From Beroe ovata (Eukaryota > Ctenophora > Nuda > Beroida > Beroidae): a DNA stretch of 64,000 nt. This document shows positions 48,201 to 58,875 of the stretch, in pieces (positions within the stretch are counted from its first letter, which is position 1; each line of letters begins with the position of its first letter). Both the position numbers and the translations under genes were made by a program. The stretch is from positions 140,625 to 204,624 of the forward strand of contig CAMPET010000070.1 of NCBI GenBank assembly GCA_946803715.1. The letters run 5' to 3'. Under the pieces are notes generated by a model, which was given only the letters and a program-made list of their open reading frames with translations, was not told the DNA's origin and made no database searches.

Positions 48201-50269
48201 CATGATATCAAAGCTGGTGGATTGCTGCGAAAATGATGGGAGATAACCACATAACACTGAATATCGCACCCGGGCAACTAGAGTGATCCGTTTTGGCAAG
48301 TATAGGGGAACGAGATGTCAAAATGTTGGTCAAAACTCAACCCCAACCTACCTGTCAACTTCGGGGCAGTCCAGCACGAGAAGGTCCTCAGCTTGGAAAC
48401 TAGTTCTCATTTCAGGCTCCAATTCGTCCGCTGACGGTCCTCGTAAATCTGTGTGTGCGGGGGCCGTCAGCATGGTCAGATAGATAAATCTCAGAATTGA
48501 TTTCAAGCCGTGGATATCTAGTGCACAATAACATTTAGTAAGGTGTCACAGTGATCGAACTGTTAGTTGATTACAAAGGAGTTTGATATTTCATGATATG
48601 AATATTTGCAGTCCCGTTAGAGTCACACCCACAAAATATCGACTTCACAATAATAACGATCATAAGAATCGTGGAATCGAGAGACACATAGTAATCTGAA
48701 GGGTGAATAAAGGCAAATCAGGAGTGCTCAATTTAGTGATCAATAGCGATTATCAAATCATCGGAAGCGGCTCTAGCAGAGCGCCACCGCGTTATAACAT
48801 CCCGAATCTCTAGGGCCCCGATATAAAGGCCCTCGTGTAAATGGGCCCGATGCATATATTGTTTAATCACACACACGTATGATAAAGCGGTATTTACCTC
48901 CTGGAAGTACAATGTAGTGGGTCACTAAGGGGGGAAATAAGGGGGTGTGATTCACATCATGCTAACGATACACGTGGTGAAATAAAGTGGGTCACGTGAT
49001 TGAGGGGATGCACGCGTCGGATCTCACGTGATCCACCTTTCTATAAATGAAAATTTCATGCATTTTTAGGGCAATCTCTCCTAACTTACAGTAAGTTTCG
49101 ATCTTGATCTCAACAATGTTGCTGTAAACAACATGCCGACCATCCTTAGTTTCGTCTGTAACCTGAGAGAGTGAAGGCGAATCATGCAGGTTGCTATGGC
49201 ATCTCTCTCCCCTTAGCAACCGTCTTAGCAAACGTTGCATAGCAACTCACCTTGCACTGATAGAAGCCCGCGTCACGACTGCTAGCTGACTCGATGACAA
49301 TAGTGCCACTGTCATCGCCGTTGTAGTTATACCGATCTGATAATACGTCACCAACGTCTGAAAACAAGATGAAACTAAATTGGAGGACTTATTTGACATT
49401 ACTTCCATATAAGGTCAATGAAATATTGCCCATATATGGTCAAATTGGAGGATGTTCAAAGCGGAAACTCACTGGAAGGGAAGGATTCACTGAAGAACCA
49501 CTGGTAGGATACAGTGTCAGACATCCCTTGCAAGGAACATCCTATTTCAACCTCACTTCCTTGATTAACACTCATACTACGGGGTTCTTCACCCCACGAG
49601 GGTGTCAACAGCACTGAAACACGCTGGTGTCAACAATTGGGGTTGGTGTCAACAATTGGGGGTCGGTGTCAACAATTGGGGTTGGTGTTAACAATTGGGG
49701 GTCAGTGTCAACAATTGGGACGTCAATGTCAACACTGAGCTTAGCGTCAAAACAGATCAAATATGGCTGGTGTCAACTACGGGGTTGCCATGACAACAAC
49801 ACTCACATTCTCTCTTCCGCCGACGTTTGTGAGATACTATCACTTCCACGGAGGCCGAATGCCGATTCCGGACGATCGTGAAGGGAGAATTTGCCGCGAG
49901 ATTCGGATGCGTACAAATCCGGAAATTTAATTCCAGCCTACGTAAATCTGGGAGGTTCGTCCGGTACTTTGTCGAACAGTGACTCGGACATTGGTAACTG
50001 AAATTGATTATTTGATTGATTGATTGAGTGATTGATCTATTGATCTGCTGATTGATCTATTGATCTACTGATTGATTGATCGATTGATCGATTGATCTAC
50101 TGATTGATTGATTGATTGACTGATTGATCTATTGATTGATTGACCATTTTACTAACGTTTCTGATTCCAAAAGGTAATCTGCACTTGTGCTACAAGTCAA
50201 GGTGTGAGGGAAGGGCAGGGATAGGACGATGGACAGAAGCAGGATAAGGAACGAGGTGAGGATGGACAT
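31373..50269 (-). CDS. Large immunoglobulin-superfamily transmembrane receptor, 39 exons
   Basis: My exon model gives 4725 nt and about 1574 aa, all junctions GT-AG with consistent phase. It has a signal peptide, about thirteen Ig-like domains, one transmembrane helix near residues 1430-1455 and a tail of about 115 residues. Ig C-terminal signatures recur: DAGFYQCK, DNGIYKCRA, DVGLYSCTC, DSGVYQCVA, DGGVYTCTA, GQYKCEA, VYVCEAS, DIGVYTCTC, DDGEYICSA, GLYKCVG, LGIYKCET and GDYVCEV. No fibronectin III, kinase or phosphatase domain is seen. The architecture recalls nephrin/hemicentin-type adhesion proteins and invertebrate allorecognition receptors, without assignable orthology. An N gap (45443-45781) lies in the intron between exons 11 and 12, and another (32110-32217) between exons 37 and 38. 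A second copy of exons 1-11 lies upstream. Confidence 0.88.
32010..32245. repeat. CA microsatellite spanning an assembly gap
   Basis: (CA)n runs on both sides of 108 Ns at 32110-32217. Confidence 0.9.
32110..32217. other. Assembly gap (108 N)
   Basis: Run of N between CA repeats in a receptor intron. Confidence 0.99.
33451..45407 (-). CDS. Ig receptor exons 12-34 (middle and membrane-proximal Ig domains)
   Basis: Exons: 45407-45213, 42891-42788, 42644-42503, 42349-42262, 42074-41978, 41639-41514, 41401-41326, 41219-41118, 40949-40878, 40759-40619, 40514-40428, 40356-40272, 40054-39894, 39725-39520, 39013-38908, 38707-38556, 37605-37465, 37351-37235, 35363-35224, 34961-34825, 34625-34536, 33755-33654 and 33519-33451. 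Typical Ig segments include VTWSVNGT, PSGASVTLTCNAQGSPKPQ, SAGSPVTLSCSVSAKPPPTQ and VRLTCVVFGNPTPEEITWIW. The 1.9-kb intron at 35364-37234 is filled by the satellite. The 2.3-kb stretch 42892-45212 has no exon I can support, and phase is kept without one. Confidence 0.85.
35480..37215. repeat. Tandem array of ~547-bp satellite, about 3.2 units
   Basis: The TTTGAAA(T/C)CGTCATTTGGGC core starts at 35713, 36261 and 36808, periods of 548 and 547. A fourth partial unit runs to about 37215. The array is the same family as the MICAL-intron arrays but forms its own subfamily (GAGGCGTTATC and CCATCGATTCCTATG variants). It lies between receptor exons 29 and 30 and ends about 20 bp from the exon 29 donor. 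Confidence 0.92.
42711..42755. repeat. 15-bp minisatellite, three units
   Basis: GTTGGAAAAGGT(A/G)GA repeats three times within a short receptor intron. Confidence 0.85.
42892..45212. other. Large receptor intron, no exon seen
   Basis: AT-rich sequence with a GT-rich stretch near 44485-44565, a (CAGT)n run near 44270-44288 and a CT run near 44820-44840. Phase between the flanking exons is preserved without any exon from here. Confidence 0.5.
45443..45781. other. Assembly gap (339 N) in purine-rich repeat
   Basis: Run of N flanked on both sides by GAGAGGGG(T)AGAGGGG-type repeat, in the intron between receptor exons 11 and 12. Confidence 0.99.
46123..50269 (-). CDS. Ig receptor exons 1-11, copy A (signal peptide and N-terminal domains)
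   Basis: Exons: 50269-50157, 49997-49807, 49357-49251, 49162-49090, 48448-48352, 48224-48118, 48041-47704, 47515-47407, 47097-46977, 46797-46631 and 46230-46123. Exon 1 encodes the signal peptide MSILTSFLILLLSIVLSLPF. Exon 2 is cysteine-bearing and not clearly Ig-like (YQCPSHCSTKYRTNL); it ends in the polybasic run HKRRRKRE, a plausible furin site. Exons 3-11 form Ig-like domains with the usual Cys...Trp...D-x-G-x-Y-x-C pattern (ISWLKDD, YTWNLGQ, RFWKDGR, VTWSH). Confidence 0.88.
49620..49745. repeat. Minisatellite GTGTCAACAATTGGGG(T/G)(T/C)G, copy A
   Basis: Five or six units of about 18-19 bp in receptor intron 2. The counterpart in copy B has a different unit order and number. Confidence 0.88.
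50005..50150. repeat. ATTG/ATCT tetranucleotide repeat
   Basis: (GATT)n with GATCTATT and CTGATT variants in receptor intron 1. The tract is much shorter in copy B (56380-56440). Confidence 0.88.
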
Positions 50270-51857
50270 TGCTGAACGGGGGAGAGAGAATATGTTACAT
50301 GAAAAATGGGGGGGGGGGCTGAGAAATCTTTGTGAGATAACATGAAAAAATGGTGAGGACTGAGGTATACGCCTGACAAAAAAAGTGATGTAATGACGAT
50401 CCAACTTCGACATCAGATCAAAAGAGGAGAAGGACAGGGATGAGGGTAAATTTCCGTCCAACATATGAAGTAATATGGGAAGTGTCCCCGGCTGGGTCAA
50501 ACTAAAAACATCCAAAATCTTATCCTCTAATCATTAGTATCAGATTTCAATCTGAAATCACGGAAACCGCTCACAGTTTTCATATTGCGTGATAATTTGA
50601 AACAATTTTTCCGATCCCACACCCCCAAACGTGATAAGATTTATGTTTGTTGGATCTCATCTCCCCCTCTTATATGTGACTTTTCAAGGTCATGAGTGAC
50701 GTTGTGTCATGAGTTCAGGGCATGTGGAGTGCCAATCATCAGTCAAATATCTCAGAATCATGACGCCAGAAACATTGCTGCCACTTTATGCCATGAAATG
50801 GCTATGTCGGTGGAAAGGAAACATTCGGATGCCGGCAAAACTTTCACACGGCAAAATAGTGCTATCTATTTTGAAACTTCATTACAAAGTCATGTCAGGT
50901 CACACTGTGGGTCTTTGTAGGTAACACTGGAAATGGTGAAGATTTTGCTGAGAAAATAACAGCAATTTCCATGGAAAACATATGAGTGAATGTCGCGATA
51001 CTCGCGGAATCATATCATATTCGTTGTATACAAGTGGATTCGCTCATTCTATAAAACCACGCGATCGATTAAGTATTATATGATTTCTCGTGATTTTCCA
51101 ACATTGAAACTTTGCATGAAATCCTCGAAGAATTGGCTAAGGATCAGCTACAACATATTGAGATTGGAGTTGGAGAATCACATTTCACCCGAAAAAAGGG
51201 GGCAGTTAGCTTTTATTTTCTAAAAAAGGTCCCGGAAAAAAGGACGAAATTGATCTTTTCCTCCTCCATTAATTTCAACAATCTCGGTTACTGAATGCAG
51301 TAACGAATGTGCTAAAAAGTGGCCATTTACACTGACCCCAGAGTACTCACCTCAGATATTTTATACCCCCAACAACAAGACAACCTTACCATCGAGTATA
51401 AATCGTGATGGGCCGAGAGTACAGTTTTATATAGGCCACTTTTAATCTTAATCTGATAAGCTTGGCATTTAAAGTTAAGTGAGTGTTGCATAACTCAACT
51501 TGATTGATCAATGTCCATTAGTAACACAAGAAGATCACATAGCGGATGAGAGATTGCGATGAACTTAAAAAATGTTGTCAGAATTTATAACCATGTCAAC
51601 ACGAATTGGGTTAAGTGTTAACAGGAAACTGTGTACCTATTTACTATTTTATACTTGTATTGTAACAAAAATACTTTTATTTTAACAAAAGCGGACAATA
51701 AGGTGAGAACTAATTTGACATCGACCTTATTATTAGGCGTCATTCTTGGTCGATTTTGACACCTTTATGTGTCTAAAGGCCAAGTTCACATAATCACACA
51801 ATGGGGGTGTTAATAATGTGTAAGGTTTATCACCTTTGGTTTTGTTAACTTATCAAC
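50270..51857. promoter_or_regulatory. 5' flank of Ig receptor (copy A)
   Basis: Non-coding and almost identical to 56566-58197, more so than the intronic parts of the duplication. It should include the promoter. No TATA or initiator can be placed with confidence. Confidence 0.4.
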
Positions 51858-51858
51858 N

Positions 51859-52135
51859 CATCGAAGGGGTAAATGAACGCTTTCTGCGTCGTGAGCGGTG
51901 CGTCATCCTTCAGCCATGATATCAAAGCTGGTGGATTGCTGCGAAAATGATGGGAGATAACCACATAACACTGAATATCGCACCCGGGCAACTAGAGTGA
52001 TCCGTTTTGGCAAGTATAGGGGAACGAGATGTCAAAATGTTGGTCAAAACTCAACCCCAACCTACCTGTCAACTTCGGGGCAGTCCAGCACGAGAAGGTC
52101 CTCAGCTTGGAAACTAGTTCTCATTTCAGGCTCCA
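51859..52135. repeat. 277-bp misplaced copy of 48145-48421, bounded by single Ns
   Basis: This segment has the same length as 48145-48421 and matches copy A at positions where copy B differs (for example GCGGTGCGTCATCC and CGCACCCGGGCAACTAG). It holds receptor exon 6 sequence and part of exon 5 out of order. It starts after N at 51858 and ends before N at 52136. Confidence 0.92.
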
Positions 52136-52409
52136 NAGAGGGGGAGGGGGTAGAGGGGTGGGGAAGACAGGGTAAGTGATGGGGGTTGAGGGGTGAGAGA
52201 GGGGATCGGGAGGGAGTGGAAAAGAGAGGTGAGTTAGAGAGGTGAGGAAAAGAGGAAGCGGAATAAAAGTGACGAAGGGAAAAGAAAGTTCTTCATGCCA
52301 ATCGTCATGCAATCCTTCCTTTCTTTGCTCCATCGCAAACAAAAACTGGGAGAGTTTGAAAAAAATCCGCCCCCGAAAACAGTTTCATGCCGGGTTTTCA
52401 AAGACTCAC

Positions 52410-55400
52410 TGTGACTCCACGTTACTTCCGGATAGGGGTACCCTGTCACTGTACATGTCATGGTAGCGTCAGTGCCTCTTCTTGTGACGTCAGCTCTCGC
52501 ATTGACCGTCACTTTCTCTGAGAAAAAGTGTGGGAGTAAGGTGTGGGATCAGAGTAGTGTGAGGGGCAGAGATAGTGTGGGGAATGGGGGGTCCAGTGCC
52601 ATTTTTCTGGGGGTGGGGGGCATAGCGTTAGTTGGACCCACTACAGTTCTGGGGGTGTGGGGCATAGCGTCAGTTGGACCCACTACAGTTCTGGGTAGGC
52701 AAATACAGCAAGTCGTTTATAAAAGTTGTGAGTGCTGTGTGTTGTCTTCTTGATGTACATTTTTTGACAACAATAACCACATCAAAGACCTTTACCCTTA
52801 GAGCTTTACCCTATACACTCAACTAACATAATAACTCTAAGCCCTTATACAGAACAGACGAAGCTTTGCCCTAAATTGCTTACAATCATGGTCCCGAATT
52901 TCGTTTTTTCCAATAAAACTGATTCAACACAAACCTGTTATAGCAACAAACGTCATTGTCTGGACCCAATGTTCCGCGTTGCTAGCAACACACTGATAAA
53001 CCCCACTGTCCGAGCTGTTGTAAGAGTTGAACGTCAGTCCCCTATCTTCGTCGAATGTGTATCTGTCTGAAGCGATGAGTAACCGGCCGTCTTTCCAAAA
53101 CCTGCAAGCAAGGACAGGCTTGAGAAAAATCTTCCTCTTAAATTACGAGGGAAACATATAACAACTAGAAAACCCCTCTATCAGATGTGGTATAACACTA
53201 TTTATCGGACACGACAATAAATCCATTGGGATAGGCCCGCCTTATCAAGGGAAAAGGCCCACCTATCCTACCCCCTGGACCCACCTGACTTGATCAGCCC
53301 CACTAGCGGAGCAGGGCAGGAATATCTGGGTGGGGGTGTCCGAGTAGGCGTCGTGGAAATAGAGTGGGTCGGGGTACTCCGTAAATGTGATTTCGGGAAC
53401 AGTTGCTGAAATAAGAGAGAGTTTTATCATAGTCAAATTCTTGATTTGATATTAGATACATTAGCTTTCAATTACTTTGGAACCTAGAAACCTAATATTT
53501 CCGTGGATAGCAATGGACCAGGTTTATTTCCATGGCGCTATTAATTCTTTGGATCAATATTTTTTCAAAGTACGAGGTATGATTAAATGACTATCAGTAT
53601 TGTGTATGAGGTTGCCGGGCAATCTAAATGCAAATGAATAATGGATCCATGAAACTTCGTCAAACTCATGCTTTGAGATTATGATACACTCAAAGCATGA
53701 GGAGTTCATGACATGATATGAGAAGACGAACTGCTGACGCTAAGATTGTCGAAAAGGCACTCACTTGGGGGATCAACGTTCACGTTGTAGAACGTCTGTG
53801 AACTGCCGCGCTCGTTGCTGCACGTGCAACTGTACAGTCCAACGTCGGCATTAGCCGCGTTCGAGATGGTCATCTGAGAAAAAACACAGCTGAATAACAA
53901 CCGCCAGAATATCGAACTGTGAAACGATGAATGGAAGTCGACGCTCTGAACAGATCATGCCTGTCAGATGAAATAATTTGGGGCAGCGAATATGGGTGGA
54001 GAAAATGACAATTGATATCCCCGGAAAATGAGAGACACTCATTAACCTACCTTCCTCCCAAAGTCGGTTATCACAATTTTCTCCCCGTCCTCAACAATAG
54101 TCTGCTGGCCCAACTGCCACGTGTACGTCATCTCTGCAGGGTGCCCCACCCCGAGACAGTACAACTCCACACTCTGACCCTCTTCCACCGATACCGGACT
54201 CTCCTTGAGGATCTGGGGTTTCACGTCGTCCAGACTACCCGCCGTCGGCGAGAAGTTATTCACTTGGTACTCCTTGAGATCGGCGGTTTCGCCGGTTTTG
54301 TGGTTGGTCGCACGGCATTTATAGATTCCGTTGTCCGAAGCAGTTATACTCATCAAAACAAGACTATTCTTCAATACCGTGTAGCTCTCTGATTAAAAGA
54401 GGTTTGGACGTATTGACGAAGGAGTAAAGTTCAATGAGACAAAGTGTGTGTGAGAAAGCTTACCACTATTGTAGTCAAATGTTTGCTCTTCATCGAAGGG
54501 GTAAATGAACGCTTTCTGCGTCGTGAGCGGTTCGTCATCCTTCAGCCATGATATCAAAGCTGGCGGATTGCTGCGAAAATAATGAGAGATAACCACATAA
54601 CACTGAATATCGCATCGGGGCAACTAGAGCGATCCGTTTTGGCAAGTTTAGGGGAATGAGATGTCAAAATTTTGGTCAAAACTCGACCCCAACCTACCTA
54701 TCAACTTCGGGGCAGTCCAGCACGAGAAGGTCCTCAGCTTGGAAACTAGTTCTCATTTCAGGCTCCAATTCGTCCGCTGACGGTCCTCGTAAATCTGGGG
54801 CCGTCAGCGGGTCAGATAGATAAATCTTAGAATTGGATATATAGTACACAATGAAATAAAGTTCGCTGTCACAGTGATCACACTGTTAGTCGGTTAGAAA
54901 GGAGTTTGGTATTTCATGATATGAATAATTGCAGTCCCGTTAGAGTCACACACATTCACCCACAAAATATCGACTTAATAAGAACGATCATAAGAATCGT
55001 GGAATCGAGGGACACATAGTAATCTGAAGGGTGAATAAAGACGAATCAGGAGTGCTCAATTTAATGATCAATAGCGATTATTCTCAAATCATCGGAAGCG
55101 GCTCTAGCAGAGCGCCACCGCGTTATAACATCCCGGCTCTTTAGGGCCCCGATAAAGGCCCTCGTATAAATGGGCCCGATGCATATATTGTTTAATCACA
55201 CACACACGTATGATATAGCGGTATTTACCTCCTGGAAGAACAATGTAGTGGGTCACTAAGGGGGGAAATAGGGGGTGTGATTCACATCATGCTAACGATA
55301 CACGTGGTGAAATAAAGTGGGTCACGTGATTGAGGGGATGCACGCGTCGGAGCACGCGTGCAAAATTGTACTGCACTCTTCTCACGTGATCCACCTTTCT

Positions 55401-56565
55401 ATAAATGAAAATTTCATGCATAGGGCAATATCTTCAAACTTACAGTAAGTTTCGATCTTGATCTCAACAATGTTGCTGTAAACAACATGCCGACCATCCT
55501 TAGTTTCATCTGTAACCTGAGAGAGAGTGAAAACGAATCATGCAGGTTGCTATGGCAACTCTCTCCTCTTAGCAACTGTCTTAGCAACCGTTGTCTAGCA
55601 ACTCACCTTGCACTGATAGAAGCCCGCGTCACGACTGCTAGCTGACTCGATGACAATGGTGCCACTGTCATCGCCGTTGTAGTTATACCGATCTGATAAT
55701 ACGTCACCAACGTCTGAAAACAAGATGAAACTAAATTGGAGGACTTATTTGACATTACTTCCATATAAGGTCAATGAAATATTGCCCATATATGGTCAAA
55801 TTGGAGGATGTTCAAAGCGGAAACTCACTGGAAGGGAAGGATTCACTGAAGAACCACTGGTAGGATACAGTGTCAGACATCCCTTGCAAGGAACATCCTA
55901 TTTCAACCTCACTTCCTTGGTTAACACTCATACTACGGGGTTCTTCCCCCCACGAGGGTGTCAACAGCACTGAAACACGCTGGTGTCAACAATTGGGAGT
56001 CGTTGTCAACAATTGGGAGTCGTTGTCAACAATTAGGGTCGGTGTCAACACTCAACAATTGGGGGTCGGTGTCAACAATTGGGACCTCAATGTCAACACT
56101 GAGATTAGCGTCATAACAGATCAAATATAATAATATGGCTGGTGTCAACAAGGGGATTGTCATGACAACAACACTCACATTCTCTCTTCCGCCGACGTTT
56201 GTGAGATACTATCACTTCCACGGAGGCCGAATGCCGGTTCCGGACGATCGTGAAGGGAGAATTTGCCGCGAGATTCGGATGCGTACAAATCCGGAAATTT
56301 AATTCCAGCCTCCGTAAATCTGGGAGGTTCGTCCGGTACTTTGTTGAACAGTGACCCGGACATTGGTAGCTGAAATTGATTATTTGATTGATTGATTGAG
56401 TGATTGAGTGATCTTTTGATCTACTGATTGATTGATTGACCATTTTACTAACGTTTCTGATTCCAAAAGGTAATCTGCACTTGTGCTACAAGTCAAGGTG
56501 TGAGGGAAGGGCAGGGATAGGACGATGGAAAGAAGCAGGAGAAGGAACGAGGTGAGGATGGACAT
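52410..56565 (-). CDS. Ig receptor exons 1-11, copy B
   Basis: Exons: 56565-56453, 56369-56179, 55713-55607, 55516-55444, 54794-54698, 54570-54464, 54388-54051, 53873-53765, 53405-53285, 53101-52935 and 52517-52410. Every exon has exactly the same length and phase as in copy A. Amino-acid differences are few: LLLL for LILL in the signal peptide, CPGHC for CPSHC, DDEPL for DDAPL, TWQLGQQ for TWNLGQE, VEDG for VGDG, NADVG for NTDVG and TVTGY for TVSGY. Exons 12-39 are not present in this copy. It ends at an N at 52136, so it is either the alternative haplotype or a partial tandem duplicate. Confidence 0.85.
55980..56100. repeat. Same minisatellite in copy B
   Basis: Units read TGTCAACAATTGGGAGTCGT and variants. 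One unit has an inserted CAACACT. Unit composition differs from copy A. Confidence 0.88.
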
Positions 56566-58352
56566 TGCTGTTCGGGAGAGAGAATATGTTACATGAAAAA
56601 TCTTAAATAAAAAATGTTACATGCTGGGTCGGAGAAATCATGGTGAGGATACGCCTGACAAAAAAAGTGATGTAATGACGATCAAACTTGGTTCATTGAC
56701 AAGATTTATTCTTGTGTTAGCCAGAAAACTGGTTATGAATTAGAATTCGACAGAAGCTCAAAAGAGGAGAAGGACAGGGATGAGTTTCCGTCCAACATAT
56801 GAATTATGAAGTAATATGGGAAGTGTCCCCGGCTGGGTCAAACTAAAAACATCCAAAATCTTATCCTCTAATCATTAGTATCAGATTTCAATCTGAAATC
56901 ACGGAAACCGCTCACTGTTTTCATATTGCGTGATAATTTGAAACAATTTTTCCGATCCCACACCCACAAACGTGATAAGATTTATGTTTGTTGGATCTCA
57001 TCTCCCCCTCTTATATGTGACTTTTCAAGATCATGAGTGACGTTGTGTCATGAGTTCAGGGCATGTGGAGTGCCAATCATCAGTCAAATATCTCAGAATC
57101 ATGACGCCAGCAAGGTTGCTGCCACTTAATGCCATGAAATGGCTATGTCGGTGGGAAGGAAACATTCGGATGCCGGCAAAACTTTCACACGGCAAAATAG
57201 TGCTATCTATTTTGAAACTTCATTACAAAGTCATGTCAGGTCACACTGTGGGTCTTTGTAGGTAACACTGGAAATGGTGAAGATTTTGCTGAGAAAATAA
57301 CAGCAATTTCCATGGAAAACATATGAGTGAATGTCGCGATACTCGCGGAATCATATCATATTCGTTGTATACAAGTGGATTCGCTCATTCTATAAAACCA
57401 CGCGATCGATTAAGTATTATATGATTTCTCGTGATTTTCCAACATTGAAACTTTGCATGAAATCCTCGAAGAATTGGCTAAGGATCAGCTACAACATATT
57501 GAGATTGGAGTTGGAGAATCACATTTCACCCGAAAAAAGGGGGCAGTTAGCTTTTATTTTCTAAAAAAGGTCCCGGAAAAAAGGACGAAATTGATCTTTT
57601 CCTCCTCCATTAATTTCAACAATCTCGGTTACTGAATGCAGTAACGAATGTGCTAAAAAGTGGCCATTTACACTGACCCCAGAGTACTCACCTCAGATAT
57701 TTTATACCCCCAACAACAAGACAACCTTACCATCGAGTATAAATCGTGATGGGCCGAGAGTACAGTTTTATATAGGCCACTTTTAATCTTAATCTGATAA
57801 GCTTGGCATTTAAAGTTAAGTGAGTGTTGCATAACTCAACTTGATTGATCAATGTCCATTAGTAACACAAGAAGATCACATAGCGGATGAGAGATTGCGA
57901 TGAACTTAAAAAATGTTGTCAGAATTTATAACCATGTCAACACGAATTGGGTTAAGTGTTAACAGGAAACTGTGTACCTATTTACTATTTTATACTTGTA
58001 TTGTAACAAAAATACTTTTATTTTAACAAAAGCGGACAATAAGGTGAGAACTAATTTGACATCGACCTTATTATTAGGCGTCATTCTTGGTCGATTTTGA
58101 CACCTTTATGTGTCTAAAGGCCAAGTTCACATAATCACACAATGGGGGTGTTAATAATGTGTAAGGTTTATCACCTTTGGTTTTGTTAACTTATCAACAC
58201 TACTTTATGAAAAAGCATGGTTTTGAATAACTCTACCGACCCTAACAACATGGAAAAAGAGGTAATTGAATCGTGTAGGAGAAAGAATTGCAAAAAGCAC
58301 GAAAATTTGCAATCATAAAAAATGATAGACACGCAATGTTTGTTTAGTAAAA

Positions 58353-58387
58353 AATGTGTGTGTGTGTGTGTGTGTGTGTNNNNAAAA

Positions 58388-58445
<58 letters not shown>
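58353..58445. repeat. GT microsatellite with 4-base gap
   Basis: (GT)n on both sides of four Ns at 58380-58383. Confidence 0.92.
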
Positions 58446-58449
<4 letters not shown>

Positions 58450-58796
58450 TGTTTATTTATGTGTGCACTCAGGAGGTGTTTCAGTGTACTTATTACGGAT
58501 TGTCTATCCAATAACTGGATCAGGATACATAATTAATTTATAATAGTCAGAAGAACGCACAGTGAAAATAATGAAGTAAAAATGATAAACTGATGAGCGC
58601 CATCGATATGGCATAACATGGAGTCGAGGATAATCAAATACACTCGCGAGGGAAGATGTCATGAAATTAACGCACTTCATGGGAAAACTGGCGGCAGACA
58701 GCTGGGTTCTCAAGTATTAACCCTCCTCAGCACAAACAAACAAACAAACAAACATGCTTATGTAGGCAAAGAGCGGAGGAGGACAAACAACGCACG

Positions 58797-58875
58797 TACA
58801 CACACACACACACACACATACACACACACTCACACAAACACGCACATACACAGACGCAGACACACACACACACAT
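58797..58875. repeat. CA microsatellite
   Basis: Imperfect (CA)n, preceded by (AAAC)n at 58733-58753. Confidence 0.9.

Larger units (their letters stand above)
45990..51857. repeat. Long duplicated segment, copy A
   Basis: This matches 52260-58197 over exons, introns, 5' flank and upstream non-coding sequence, with a few percent substitutions and short indels. The upstream part (about 50700-51857 versus 57040-58197) is close to identical. The match stops at the single N at 51858. Confidence 0.9.
52137..58197. repeat. Long duplicated segment, copy B
   Basis: This is the counterpart of copy A. At its right edge (about 58197) the sequence continues into unique DNA, whereas copy A is cut there by N, so copy B carries the true upstream junction. 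Confidence 0.88.

Noticed and set aside
49620-49745. CRISPR-like spaced repeats
   Set aside because: Units are contiguous minisatellite repeats without unique spacers, in a eukaryotic intron.
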